From: Sphingopyxis sp.
GTDB taxonomy: Bacteria > Pseudomonadota > Alphaproteobacteria > Sphingomonadales > Sphingomonadaceae
DNA length: 32,074 nucleotides
Direction: 5' to 3'
Assembly (NCBI RefSeq): GCF_019459305.1
Contig: NZ_JAIBES010000114.1
Coordinates: forward strand, 1-32,074
Shown here: positions 8,262 to 15,695 of the stretch, in pieces
Numbering within the stretch: position 1 is the first letter of the stretch
Layout of the letters: every line of letters starts with the position of its first letter
Position numbers and translations under genes: made by a program
Notes under the pieces: model-generated
The model's input: only the letters and a program-made list of their open reading frames with translations
Databases searched by the model: none
Told to the model about the DNA's origin: nothing

Positions 8262-8453
8262 ATGGCGATGAAGACGCCCCCTGCAACCTCGATGCATGGT
8301 CTGATGGCGCCAACCGGGCTCTTGCCAAATGTCGCTCCTCTACGGGGCAGCTCGGAGTTCGCGGACCCGGAAAGAGCGCGGCGCCGGATCGCAGGTACGC
8401 TCTCGCTACGTCGGTCCGACGTCCACAATCCTGCATCAAAGAAGGATCCATGA
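8262..8453 (+). CDS. Possible small 63-residue protein coupled to the GNAT gene
   Basis: The ATG at 8262 follows AAGGAG by about eight bases, a strong ribosome site, and the frame ends one base before the GNAT start at 8455. The product begins MAMKTPPATSMHG and has a basic C-terminal half, with no signal peptide, membrane helix or known motif. It may be a real small protein or a leader peptide that couples translation of the downstream gene. Codon bias is weak, so I rate it low. Confidence 0.3.
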   Translation: MAMKTPPATSMHGLMAPTGLLPNVAPLRGSSEFADPERARRRIAGTLSLRRSDVHNPASKKDP

Positions 8454-8454
8454 C

Positions 8455-8994
8455 ATGACTCAATCTCTCGACATCACGCTGTCCGAGGCGGGCAAAACAA
8501 ATATCGTTACCCACGACGGTGTCGCACTCACCCTGCGGGCGGTCTCCGAGGAAGACGCCGGATTGCTCACCCGCTTCTACGATTCGCTATCCCCGGACGA
8601 TATGCGGTTTCGCTTTCTCAGCGCCCAGGCGCATCTTTCGACCGCGCAGCTTACGGCGATGGTGACAGTCGATCATAGACATCGCGAACATCTGCTGGCG
8701 TTTCGCCCGGACAACGGGGAGCTTGTCGCGAGCCTCCTGATCGCCGCGGATGAGGCGTTCGACGTGGCCGAGGTCGCGGTTTCGGTGGCGTCGGCTTACA
8801 AAGGGCGCGGCGTCGGCTGGAGCCTCCTGCATCACGCAGTTGAACTGGCTCGCGAACGAGGTATTCGGCGCCTGCGCTGTATCGAGAGCCGAGCCAACAG
8901 CGATGCGATTGAGGTCGAGCGCGCACTCGGATTTCGGTCTTCAGATTATGAAGGGGACGCGACGGTCGCGTTGCTCGAAATTGATCTTCGCTGA
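8455..8994 (+). CDS. GNAT-family N-acetyltransferase, paralogue of the Pat-like C-terminal domain
   Basis: This 179-residue protein is one GNAT domain with the acetyl-CoA loop YKGRGVGWSLL. It aligns along its length with the GNAT part of the protein at 1613: LSPDDMRFRFLSA against VSPEDLRFRFLSG, MVTVDHRHR against MVRVDYRRT, and KGRGVGWSLL against KGRGISWSLF. Single-domain relatives of Pat in other bacteria acetylate protein lysines, so a protein target is plausible but inferred. The start at 8455 has GAAGG about nine bases upstream. A longer frame to 8329 has no homology support. Confidence 0.88.
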   Translation: MTQSLDITLSEAGKTNIVTHDGVALTLRAVSEEDAGLLTRFYDSLSPDDMRFRFLSAQAHLSTAQLTAMVTVDHRHREHLLAFRPDNGELVASLLIAADEAFDVAEVAVSVASAYKGRGVGWSLLHHAVELARERGIRRLRCIESRANSDAIEVERALGFRSSDYEGDATVALLEIDLR

Positions 8995-9033
8995 CCAGTG
9001 CATTGAAGCGGCAAGCTAGACGAAATTCACTGC

Positions 9034-9056
9034 TATGGCGGTGTGGCTCCGCCATA
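9034..9056. terminator. Hairpin after the GNAT gene, terminator-like without a T-tract
   Basis: The arms TATGGCGG and CCGCCATA pair perfectly over 8 bp around a 7-base loop, about 40 bp after the GNAT stop. The lack of a run of T makes Rho-independent termination uncertain. Confidence 0.4.
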
Positions 9057-9123
9057 TACTGGCGGTTTCAGCAACATGCTGGCTGGGTTCTCGATGGCGT
9101 TTTGTCGTTTGCAAACCCACTGC

Positions 9124-9246
9124 TCAGCCAACGAGATAAGGTTCGGCAGAAATCAGCCCCGCAATGAAGGCGCCAGCGACGACGACGGTCAGTAGCCAGT
9201 AATTGACCGCCTCAGCGCGATCTTTCCAATCTGGTTCGCAGTTCAT
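9124..9246 (-). CDS. Possible 40-residue single-span membrane peptide
   Basis: On the reverse strand the ATG at 9246 opens MNCEPDWKDRAEAV, followed by a hydrophobic stretch near residues 17-33 and a short tail ending PYLVG before a TGA. The layout (charged N-terminus, one helix, short tail) is that of small bacterial membrane proteins. The ribosome site is weak. No family is recognised. It stands alone between the GNAT gene and the tRNA. Confidence 0.45.
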   Translation of the reverse strand: MNCEPDWKDRAEAVNYWLLTVVVAGAFIAGLISAEPYLVG

Positions 9247-9513
9247 CCGGCGGGGATGACAGCCCGGGATTTTGTAGGAAAGGGCTGAGCCGTCCTATTT
9301 TGCCGCCACGGCCCTTGGTTGTCGAAAGGCCTGATAGGATGACGGCGACCGAGCACAGTCTCGAACCCGGCCCCTCAGGCGCAGCGCAATTCGGGTCTGT
9401 CGGGAGCCCCAAAAAAATGAGGTCTCTGAAAACGCCAACGGCTCAAAAATATGGCGGGAGACCCGGCCACAAATTCAGAAAATTGCTTTTTTCAGTGCAT
9501 TAAGAACGGGTAG
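9247..9513. other. Intergenic stretch with no recognisable gene
   Basis: I see no conserved coding sequence, repeat or clear promoter here. The local composition is less GC-rich than the neighbours (runs of A near 9411 and 9485-9493), which suits a regulatory or decaying region next to a tRNA. Confidence 0.5.
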
Positions 9514-9587
9514 TGGATGCCCCGCGAGGATTCGAACCTCGATAGGCGGTATCAGAAACCGCAGTCTTACCATTAGACGACAGGGCA
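9514..9587 (-). tRNA. tRNA-Gln (anticodon CTG)
   Basis: The reverse strand folds as a full cloverleaf. The acceptor stem pairs TGCCCTG with CGGGGCA, with a U1-A72 pair as in bacterial glutamine tRNAs. The D-arm is GTC/GAC, the anticodon stem GCGGT/ACCGC around loop TTCTGAT (anticodon CTG, reading CAG), and the T-arm CGAGG-TTCGAAT-CCTCG. CCA is encoded at 9514-9516. The discriminator base reads as T, whereas G is usual for bacterial tRNA-Gln. Confidence 0.93.
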
Positions 9588-9744
9588 ATCGTGAGGCGGG
9601 CGCAATATGATTGCGGGGCCGCGCTGTCAAGGCTGCTCTGCCTGCCCGCACAAGGTCGCTTGCCCTGCTGCATTTCGCCGCTAGCATCGTCCGATAACAG
9701 ACAAGGGGCCGCGCGCCCGCGCGGGCACCCGGAGGAGTGGGTTG

Positions 9745-11037
9745 ATGCGTCACGTCGCGATCGTCGGGTCCGGCCCCGCGGGCTATTACACCGCCGAAAC
9801 ACTTCAGAAAGCCGATGATATTGCGGTCGATGTCATCGACCGCCTGCCCGTCCCTTATGGCTTGATCCGCACCGGGGTCGCGCCCGATCATCAATCGATC
9901 AAGGCGGTATCGCGGCGCTATGAGGGGACTGCGTTGGCCGACAATGTCCGCTTTGTCGGCCATGTGTCGGTCGGCACCGATGTGTCGATCGGCGAGCTGG
10001 TCGAATTATACGACGCGGTGGTGCTGGCGACCGGGGCACCGAACGACCGGCCGCTGGATATTCCCGGCGCCGACCTGCCCGGGGTGATCGGCAGCGCCGC
10101 CTTTGTCGGCTGGTACAATGGCCATCCCGATTTCGCCGACCTGAACCCGCCGCTGGGCGCCGCCGGGGTCGCGGTGATCGGCAATGGCAATGTCGCGCTG
10201 GACGTCGCGCGCATCCTGGCCAAGACTCCGCAAGAATTTGGCGGCAGCGACATCGTCGCGCACGCGCGCGATCAGCTCGCGGCGAGCGCGGTGCGGCATG
10301 TCCACATCCTGGGCCGCCGCGGGCCGCACCAGATCGCGATGACGCCCAAGGAGCTCGGCGAGCTTGGCCATCTCGAGCGCGCCAGCCCGCGCGTCGACCC
10401 TGCCGACCTGCCGCCCGAGGGCGACGATGCGCTGCTCGAACCCGGGATGCGCAAGTCGGTGACGCATTTGCGCAGCTTCGCCGCCAACCCGGTCGCCAAG
10501 CCGGTGACGATCGATTTCGACTTTTTCGCGATGCCCGTCGCGATCGAGGGGGATGGACATGCCGAACGGATCATCGTCGAACGCACGACGCTCGATGCCG
10601 AGCTGCGCAGCCATGGCACTGGCGAAACCTATGCGATCGATGCGGGGCTGGTGATCAGCTGCATCGGCTACCAGACGCCGCCGATCCCCGGCGTCCCCTA
10701 TGAACATGGCCGCGGGCGGTTCGCCAACGACGACGGGCGGATATTGCCTGGCCTCTATTGCGTCGGCTGGGCGCGGCGAGGGCCGTCGGGGACGATCGGT
10801 ACCAACAAGCCCGATGGCGCGAGGATCGCCGAGATGGTGCTGGAGGACGTCGGGCGCGGGGCGGGCAAGGCGGGGCGGCCGGGGCTCGACACTTTGCTGG
10901 CGAGCCGCGGGGTCACGCCGGTGACCTTCGCCGACTGGCGCCGGATCGAAGCGGCCGAGGTCGCCGCGGCGCTCGACGGCAATCCGCGTGAGAAGTTCGT
11001 CAGCGTCGAGGCGATGCTGGAGGCGATCGAGCGTTGA
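9745..11037 (+). CDS. FAD-dependent ferredoxin-NADP reductase, adrenodoxin-reductase type
   Basis: This 430-residue enzyme has the FAD-binding motif VGSGPAG at 7-13, a second Rossmann loop IGNGNVALDVARIL for NADP in the middle, and the C-terminal GWARRGPSGTIGTNKPDG block typical of adrenodoxin reductase/FprA. It moves electrons between NADPH and ferredoxin, for example for cytochrome P450s or iron-sulfur assembly; no partner ferredoxin or P450 is in the window. GGAGGAG at 9731-9737 supports ATG 9745 over the TTG at 9742. The stop overlaps the TTG start of the DoxX gene. Confidence 0.92.
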   Translation: MRHVAIVGSGPAGYYTAETLQKADDIAVDVIDRLPVPYGLIRTGVAPDHQSIKAVSRRYEGTALADNVRFVGHVSVGTDVSIGELVELYDAVVLATGAPNDRPLDIPGADLPGVIGSAAFVGWYNGHPDFADLNPPLGAAGVAVIGNGNVALDVARILAKTPQEFGGSDIVAHARDQLAASAVRHVHILGRRGPHQIAMTPKELGELGHLERASPRVDPADLPPEGDDALLEPGMRKSVTHLRSFAANPVAKPVTIDFDFFAMPVAIEGDGHAERIIVERTTLDAELRSHGTGETYAIDAGLVISCIGYQTPPIPGVPYEHGRGRFANDDGRILPGLYCVGWARRGPSGTIGTNKPDGARIAEMVLEDVGRGAGKAGRPGLDTLLASRGVTPVTFADWRRIEAAEVAAALDGNPREKFVSVEAMLEAIER

Positions 11038-11438
11038 AGCAGCCGATCCGCTCGGCGCTGCGCTGGCTGCTGGCGCTCGCTTATGGTTATGCGGGCTGTC
11101 TCCACATCGTGCGGCCGGGACCGTTTCTCGCGATCACCCCGCCATGGGTGCCGCAACCCGAGCTGGTCGTCACCGTCACCGGGGTGGCCGAGATTTTGGG
11201 CGCGATCGGCCTGATGATCCCTGCCACGCGCAAAGCGGCGGGGTGGGGGCTCGCGCTTTATGCGCTGGGCGTGTGGCCCGCGAATATCCACCATGCGTTC
11301 GCCAATATCGCGATCGGCGGCGAGGCGCTCAGCTGGTGGTACCATGGCCCGCGGCTTGTGCTGCAGCCGGTGATCATCTGGTGGGCGCTATGGGCGAGCG
11401 GGGCGGTGGATTGGCCGTTCGGGGTACGCAAAACCTGA
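11034..11438 (+). CDS. DoxX-like small membrane protein
   Basis: This 134-residue protein has about four membrane helices, with GYAGCLHIVRPGPFLAITPPW near the start, then a GVAEILGAIGLMIPATRKAAGWGLALY pattern typical of the DoxX/DoxD-like superfamily. The biochemical role is not settled; several members are tied to redox or quinone functions. The start is TTG at 11034, inside the TTGA overlap with the reductase stop, with GGAGG upstream; no in-frame ATG occurs near the N-terminus. Coupling to the ferredoxin reductase suggests a shared redox context, which is an inference. Confidence 0.8.
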   Translation: MKQPIRSALRWLLALAYGYAGCLHIVRPGPFLAITPPWVPQPELVVTVTGVAEILGAIGLMIPATRKAAGWGLALYALGVWPANIHHAFANIAIGGEALSWWYHGPRLVLQPVIIWWALWASGAVDWPFGVRKT

Positions 11439-11440
11439 TC

Positions 11441-11526
11441 CGTCATTGCGCGCGAAGCGAAGCAATCCAGCGCGGGTTTACGCGCGCTCTGGATTGCCGC
11501 GTCGCCTTCGGCTCCCCGCAATGACG
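11441..11526 (+). repeat. Palindromic intergenic repeat, family A copy 1
   Basis: An 86-bp unit is bounded by CGTCATTGCG and CGCAATGACG, with a second inverted pair inside (GCAATCCAG and CTGGATTGC). The element at 24864-24946 is the same sequence in the opposite orientation, with a few differences and 3 bp shorter. It resembles the REP/MITE-like palindromes common in alphaproteobacteria. It sits between the convergent DoxX and dipeptidase genes. Confidence 0.9.
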
Positions 11527-11533
11527 AAGTTCT

Positions 11534-12790
11534 TTATTTAGCGACCGGCGTCTCGATCGGCGGCTGCCCCTTCTGGCTTACCGAATAAGCTTCCGCCGCC
11601 TTCAGCACCCGCAGCATGTTGCCGCTCGAAATCTTCTCCAGCTCGGCCTGCGTATAGCCGCGCCGCGCCAATTCGGTGAACAGCGCCGGATAGCCTGTCA
11701 CATCCTCGAGCCCGACCGGTGTGGCGTCCATGCCGTCATAGTCGCCGCCGATCCCGATATGATCGACGCCGATCGTCTTTTTGATATGGTCGATATGGTC
11801 GGCGGCGAGCCCGAGCGGGGTCGACGGCGGCGGGTTGGCGGCGTCCCATGCCTTCAGCGCCGCGGCGGCGCCCGCCGGATTGCCCAGATACTGCGCATCG
11901 AGGCGCGCCCGTTCCGCCGTCCGCTTCAGCCCATGTTCGCGCAAATTGGGATCGACGAAGGCGGCATAGAATACCACCATGATCACGCCGCCGTTGGCCT
12001 TGATCGCGGGCAGCACCGAATCGGGCACATTGCGCGGATGGTCGTTGACCGCGCGCACCCCCGAATGGCTGAACATCACCGGCGCCTTGGTCGCCTCCAG
12101 CGCATCCTTCATCGTCGCTTCGCTGACGTGACTGAGGTCGACGATCATGCCGAGGCGGTTCATTTCCTGCACAACCTGGCGCCCGAAATCGGTGAGCCCA
12201 TCGTGCTTCGGCGCGTCGGTGGCGCTGTCGGCCCAGGGGACGTTCTTGCCATGGGTCAGCGTCATATAGCGCACCCCCATGCCGAACATCTCGCGCAGCA
12301 CGGCGAGCGACGAGCCGATCGACTGGCCGCCCTCGATCCCCAGCATCCCGGCGACCTTGCCCGCCTTCATCTGGCTTTGCAGTTCGGCCGCGTTATACGC
12401 CAACGACAGGTCGGCAGGGTAACGCGCGATCAGCCGCTTCGCGACGTCGATCTGTTCGATCGTCTGCTGGATCGATTGGGCCTCATTGGTGTTCGACGGA
12501 ACATAGACCGACCAGAACTGCGCCCCGACGCGGCCCTTGCGCAGCCGCTGGATGTCGGTGTGCATCACCGTTCCGTCGGGCTTTGGTTTGGTCGTGTCGG
12601 TGAAATCAAAGTCGTTGATCACATTGCCGACTTGCCCGCGAAGTTCCCACGGCACGTCATTATGCCCGTCGAACACCGGGGCGCGCTGGAGCGCCGCTTC
12701 GGCAATCGCTTCGGGCGATTTCTGCGCCGCGGCGGGGGTGGTGATGAGGGCGAGAGCGGCGAGGCCGACGAGCAGGTGTGACTTGTTCAT
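11534..12790 (-). CDS. Secreted membrane-dipeptidase-like metallopeptidase (M19)
   Basis: This 418-residue protein has a Sec signal peptide (cleavage probably after Ala22, PAAA|QK). M19 motifs are present: FDGHNDVPW (zinc ligands His43 and Asp45), GIEGG (bridging Glu153), the later histidines in DLSHVSE and MFSHSG, and DHIGIGGDYDG near the C-terminus. The family hydrolyses dipeptides, and some members cleave beta-lactams or D-amino-acid peptides. A periplasmic role in peptide scavenging is likely. The start at 12790 gives the signal peptide; the frame is open to 12832 without support. Confidence 0.92.
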   Translation of the reverse strand: MNKSHLLVGLAALALITTPAAAQKSPEAIAEAALQRAPVFDGHNDVPWELRGQVGNVINDFDFTDTTKPKPDGTVMHTDIQRLRKGRVGAQFWSVYVPSNTNEAQSIQQTIEQIDVAKRLIARYPADLSLAYNAAELQSQMKAGKVAGMLGIEGGQSIGSSLAVLREMFGMGVRYMTLTHGKNVPWADSATDAPKHDGLTDFGRQVVQEMNRLGMIVDLSHVSEATMKDALEATKAPVMFSHSGVRAVNDHPRNVPDSVLPAIKANGGVIMVVFYAAFVDPNLREHGLKRTAERARLDAQYLGNPAGAAAALKAWDAANPPPSTPLGLAADHIDHIKKTIGVDHIGIGGDYDGMDATPVGLEDVTGYPALFTELARRGYTQAELEKISSGNMLRVLKAAEAYSVSQKGQPPIETPVAK

Positions 12791-12876
12791 GGAGCGCGAC
12801 CTTAAGTGCTTGGACGGAAGGCGCAACCCCACAACACAGCTACGCGAGGCACAGGTCGCGACATATTCATCTCACA

Positions 12877-12934
12877 CAAAGACACAAAGATGGCAGTTTG
12901 CTCGCGCGACGGAGCCGCCGTCTTTGTGTCTTTG
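12877..12934. repeat. Inverted repeat, family B (CAAAGACACAAAG type)
   Basis: Two 18-bp arms, CAAAGACACAAAGATGGC (12877-12894) and GCCGTCTTTGTGTCTTTG (12917-12934), pair with one mismatch around 22 bases. It lies between the divergent dipeptidase and acyl-CoA dehydrogenase genes. It looks like a mobile-type intergenic palindrome rather than an operator because the arms are long and low in GC. Confidence 0.8.
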
Positions 12935-12976
12935 CTCGAGAGATTCGTCTTGCAGCTACATTGCGGAGCACCGATC

Positions 12977-12992
12977 TTGACGTTTACGTCAA
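12977..12992. promoter_or_regulatory. Palindromic operator TTGACGT-N2-ACGTCAA upstream of acyl-CoA dehydrogenase
   Basis: The 16-bp palindrome has two perfect 7-bp arms and ends 19 bp before the ATG at 13012. As I recall, it resembles the MerR-family LiuR site found before branched-chain amino-acid and fatty-acid degradation genes in proteobacteria. The site is plain in the sequence; the regulator is inferred. Confidence 0.6.
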
Positions 12993-13011
12993 CCGCGCGC
13001 AGCATCGTCTC

Positions 13012-14187
13012 ATGACAGCATTCGACGACTGGCGCGCCCGTTCGCCCTATTATGACGACACCCATGAGGCGCTGACACAGAGCGTCCGCCGTTTTGTCAG
13101 CCGCGAAATCGCGCCGCATATCGACCGCTGGGAAGCCGAAGGCGAACTGCCACGCGAGTTGCACAAAAAGGCCGCCGAGGCGGGGATCCTCGGGCTGCGC
13201 TACCCCGAACAATATGGCGGACACAGCGAAGGCTTCGACAATTTCCACGGGCTGGTGCTGACCGAGGAACTTGCCGCGGTCGGCGCGGGAGGGCTGGGTG
13301 CGTCGCTGATGACGCATGGTATCGGGCTGCCGCCGATCCTCGCGCTCGGCTCCGACGAGCTGAAACAGCGCGTCGCGCCGCCGGTGCTCGCGGGCGACAA
13401 GATCATAGCGCTCGGCATCACCGAGGCGGGCGGCGGCAGCGACGTCGCGAACCTCAAGACGACCGCAGTCAGGAATGGCGATCACTATGTGGTCAACGGT
13501 GGCAAGATGTTCATCACGTCGGGCATGCGCGCCGACTGGCTGACCTGCGCGGTGCGCACCGGCGGGCCGGGCGCGGCGGGCATCTCGTTGCTGCTTATCG
13601 ACATGGACAGCGCTGGCGTCGAACGCACAAGGCTCGACAAGATGGGCTGGCGGTGCAGCGATACCGCAGCGATCCACTTCAGCGACGTCCGCGTCCCCGC
13701 ATCCAGTCTGATCGGCCCCGAAAATGGCGGCTTCATCGGCATCATGCGCAATTTCAACAGCGAACGGCTGGGCATGGCGATGGGCTGCTGCGCCTATGCG
13801 CGCGTCGCGATGGCAGAGGCGGCCGAGTGGGCGCAAAATCGCGTGACGTTCGGCAAGCCGCTCGTCGGCCACCAGTCGATCCGCATCAAGCTGGCCGACA
13901 TGGAACGCCAGATCGAAGCCACGCAGGCATGGGTCGACCTGTGCGCCTGGCAGGTCAAGCACGGCAAGGACCGCCCCGCCGACTTCGCGATGCTGAAGGT
14001 GCAGGCGACACGGATGCTCGAGGCGGTCGCGCGCGAGGCCGCGCAGGTGCTGGGCGGCGCGTCCTATATCACCGGGAGCAAGGTCGAGCGCATCTACCGC
14101 GAGGTACGCGTCAACGCGATCGGCGGCGGCAGCGAGGAAATCATGCTCGACCTCGCTGGGCGACAGTTGTTCGGGGGGAAGCGTTAG
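13012..14187 (+). CDS. Acyl-CoA dehydrogenase
   Basis: This 391-residue FAD enzyme has the family signatures ITEAGGGSDVANLKT (substrate/flavin loop), MGWRCSDTAAIHFSDVRVP in the beta domain, and a C-terminal YREVRVNAIGGGSEEIMLDLAGRQ segment that holds the usual catalytic-glutamate region. It should form the 2,3-enoyl-CoA in beta-oxidation or branched-chain acyl-CoA breakdown. Homology starts at MTAFDDW, so I placed the start at 13012, though the frame is open to 12778 through a repeat. The LiuR-like palindrome just upstream favours branched-chain or short-chain substrates, which is an inference. Confidence 0.92.
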   Translation: MTAFDDWRARSPYYDDTHEALTQSVRRFVSREIAPHIDRWEAEGELPRELHKKAAEAGILGLRYPEQYGGHSEGFDNFHGLVLTEELAAVGAGGLGASLMTHGIGLPPILALGSDELKQRVAPPVLAGDKIIALGITEAGGGSDVANLKTTAVRNGDHYVVNGGKMFITSGMRADWLTCAVRTGGPGAAGISLLLIDMDSAGVERTRLDKMGWRCSDTAAIHFSDVRVPASSLIGPENGGFIGIMRNFNSERLGMAMGCCAYARVAMAEAAEWAQNRVTFGKPLVGHQSIRIKLADMERQIEATQAWVDLCAWQVKHGKDRPADFAMLKVQATRMLEAVAREAAQVLGGASYITGSKVERIYREVRVNAIGGGSEEIMLDLAGRQLFGGKR

Positions 14188-14245
14188 GGAAGCGCTGCCG
14201 ACGAGACCCCTCGACAGTAGTCCGGCTTGGCGGCACACTCGCCGC

Positions 14246-15451
14246 ATGGACACATCATTACCTAGCTGGCCCGCCGAGGCCGAAACGCTGCTCGACGGCC
14301 TTGTCGATCTGCGCCGCGCGATTCACCGCGAGCCGGAGCTGGGATTGCAGAACCCCAAGACGCTCGTGAAGATCAAGGATGCGCTCGCCGGGCTGCCGCT
14401 CGAATTTCGCGAGGGGCCGTCGACCACCGGGTTGGTCGCGATCCTGCGCGGTCCCGCCAACGGGCGCACCGTGCTGCTGCGCGGCGACATGGATGCGCTG
14501 CCGCTGGTCGAGGACACCGGGCTCGACTTCACGTCGGAGATCAGCGGCGCGATGCATGCGTGCGGGCACGATACGCATGTCGCGATGCTGGTCGGCGCGG
14601 CGAAGCTGCTGTGTGCGGCGCGTGACCGGCTGCCCGGCACGGTGATGTTCATGTTCCAGCCGGGGGAGGAAGGGCATCATGGCGCGCGCTTCATGCTCGA
14701 CGACGGGATCATCGATCCGCTGCCCGATGCCGCCTTCGCGCTCCACATCATGCCCAACGCGCCGCACGGCATTTTCGCGTCGCGCGCGGGGCCGCTGCTC
14801 GCCTCGTCCGATGTGCTGTCGATCATCGTCAAGGGCGCGGGCGGCCATGCGTCGATGCCGCACGATGCGGTCGATCCGATCCCGGTGGCCTGCGCGATCG
14901 TTACCGCGATCCAGACGATGGTGACGCGGCGCGTGTCGGTGTTCGATCCTGCGGTGGTGACGATCGCCAAAATCGCTGCGGGGACGACGAACAATATCAT
15001 TCCCGAAACCGCCGAGCTGCTCGGCACGATCCGCACTCTGTCGCCCGAACGCCGCGCGATGGTCGCGCGTGAACTGAAGCGACTCGCGCCCGCGATCGCC
15101 GAGGCGCATGGCTGCACCGCCGAGGTCCAGATCGACGAGGGCTTCCCCGTCACCATCTGCGACAGCCGCGCGGTCGCCTTTGGCCAGTCGGTTGTCGAGG
15201 CGACGTTCGGCGAGGCGGCGTGGCTGACGATGGACCATCCGGTGATGGGCGCCGAAGATTTCTCCTACGTCCTCGAAAAAGCTCCCGGCGCGATGTTCTG
15301 GCTCGGCGCGAGCGCGGAGGGCAGCGACTGGCGCGCCTGTTGCGGGCTCCATTCGAACCATATGGTGCTCGACGAAAAGGTGATGGCGCGCGGCGCGGCG
15401 CTGCATGCGGCGCTGGCCGAGCGGTTTTTGCATGAAGGATTTGGCACATGA
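14246..15451 (+). CDS. M20-family amidohydrolase (hippurate hydrolase-like)
   Basis: This 401-residue metallohydrolase has MHACGHDTH (Cys106, His108), the catalytic pair Glu141-Glu142 in QPGEEGHHG, the dimerisation-domain motif GGHASMPH, and HPVMGAEDFSYVLEKAPG near the end, all typical of the M20D group (IAA-amino-acid and hippurate hydrolases, amidohydrolases). It should release an amino acid from an N-acyl conjugate in the cytoplasm; the substrate is unknown. The ATG at 14246 has only a weak ribosome site. It ends in an ATGA overlap with the next gene. Confidence 0.92.
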   Translation: MDTSLPSWPAEAETLLDGLVDLRRAIHREPELGLQNPKTLVKIKDALAGLPLEFREGPSTTGLVAILRGPANGRTVLLRGDMDALPLVEDTGLDFTSEISGAMHACGHDTHVAMLVGAAKLLCAARDRLPGTVMFMFQPGEEGHHGARFMLDDGIIDPLPDAAFALHIMPNAPHGIFASRAGPLLASSDVLSIIVKGAGGHASMPHDAVDPIPVACAIVTAIQTMVTRRVSVFDPAVVTIAKIAAGTTNNIIPETAELLGTIRTLSPERRAMVARELKRLAPAIAEAHGCTAEVQIDEGFPVTICDSRAVAFGQSVVEATFGEAAWLTMDHPVMGAEDFSYVLEKAPGAMFWLGASAEGSDWRACCGLHSNHMVLDEKVMARGAALHAALAERFLHEGFGT

Positions 15452-15693
15452 TCAATATCGTCGGCGCGATCATTTCGGGCCTGATCATCGGCGCGCTGGC
15501 GCGCTTCTTTTATCCCGGGGCGGTGCAGATGGGGTGGATTGCGACGATCCTGCTCGGCATCGGCGGCTCGCTGCTCGCGGGGCTGGCGACCTCACGCGGC
15601 CGCGGCGACTTTCACCGCGCGGGCTGTCTGGCGTCGGTGATTGGCGCGATTGTTTTGATTTTGGTCGGACGGTTATTGGGCGTGGGCGGCTAA
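15448..15693 (+). CDS. GlsB/YeaQ/YmgE-family small membrane protein
   Basis: This 81-residue protein has three glycine-rich membrane helices (near residues 3-20, 27-46 and 61-79), with GLIIGALARFFYPG at the start and a GxGGSLLAG turn, the pattern of the transglycosylase-associated/GlsB family. Members are stress-induced inner-membrane proteins of unknown mechanism. It overlaps the amidohydrolase stop by four bases (ATGA), so it is probably translated by coupling. Confidence 0.85.
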   Translation: MINIVGAIISGLIIGALARFFYPGAVQMGWIATILLGIGGSLLAGLATSRGRGDFHRAGCLASVIGAIVLILVGRLLGVGG

Positions 15694-15695
15694 CG

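Larger units (their letters stand above)
8145..8454. other. 310-bp interval upstream of the free-standing GNAT gene
   Basis: This interval lacks a recognisable conserved gene. It holds the perfect palindrome CGTAA-GA-TTACG at 8198-8209 and a small open frame at 8262-8453, listed separately. No promoter is obvious. Confidence 0.5.

Noticed and set aside
9212..9412. 66-codon minus-strand frame between the GNAT gene and the tRNA
   Set aside because: It has no ribosome site and low-complexity Pro/Gly/Arg content; it overlaps the better small-ORF candidate in another frame.
12802..14253. 483-codon minus-strand frame opposite the acyl-CoA dehydrogenase
   Set aside because: The opposite strand has full family signatures; this frame has none and crosses a repeat.
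14258..15433. 391-codon minus-strand frame opposite the M20 amidohydrolase
   Set aside because: It has shadow composition (His/Arg-rich) and no motifs.
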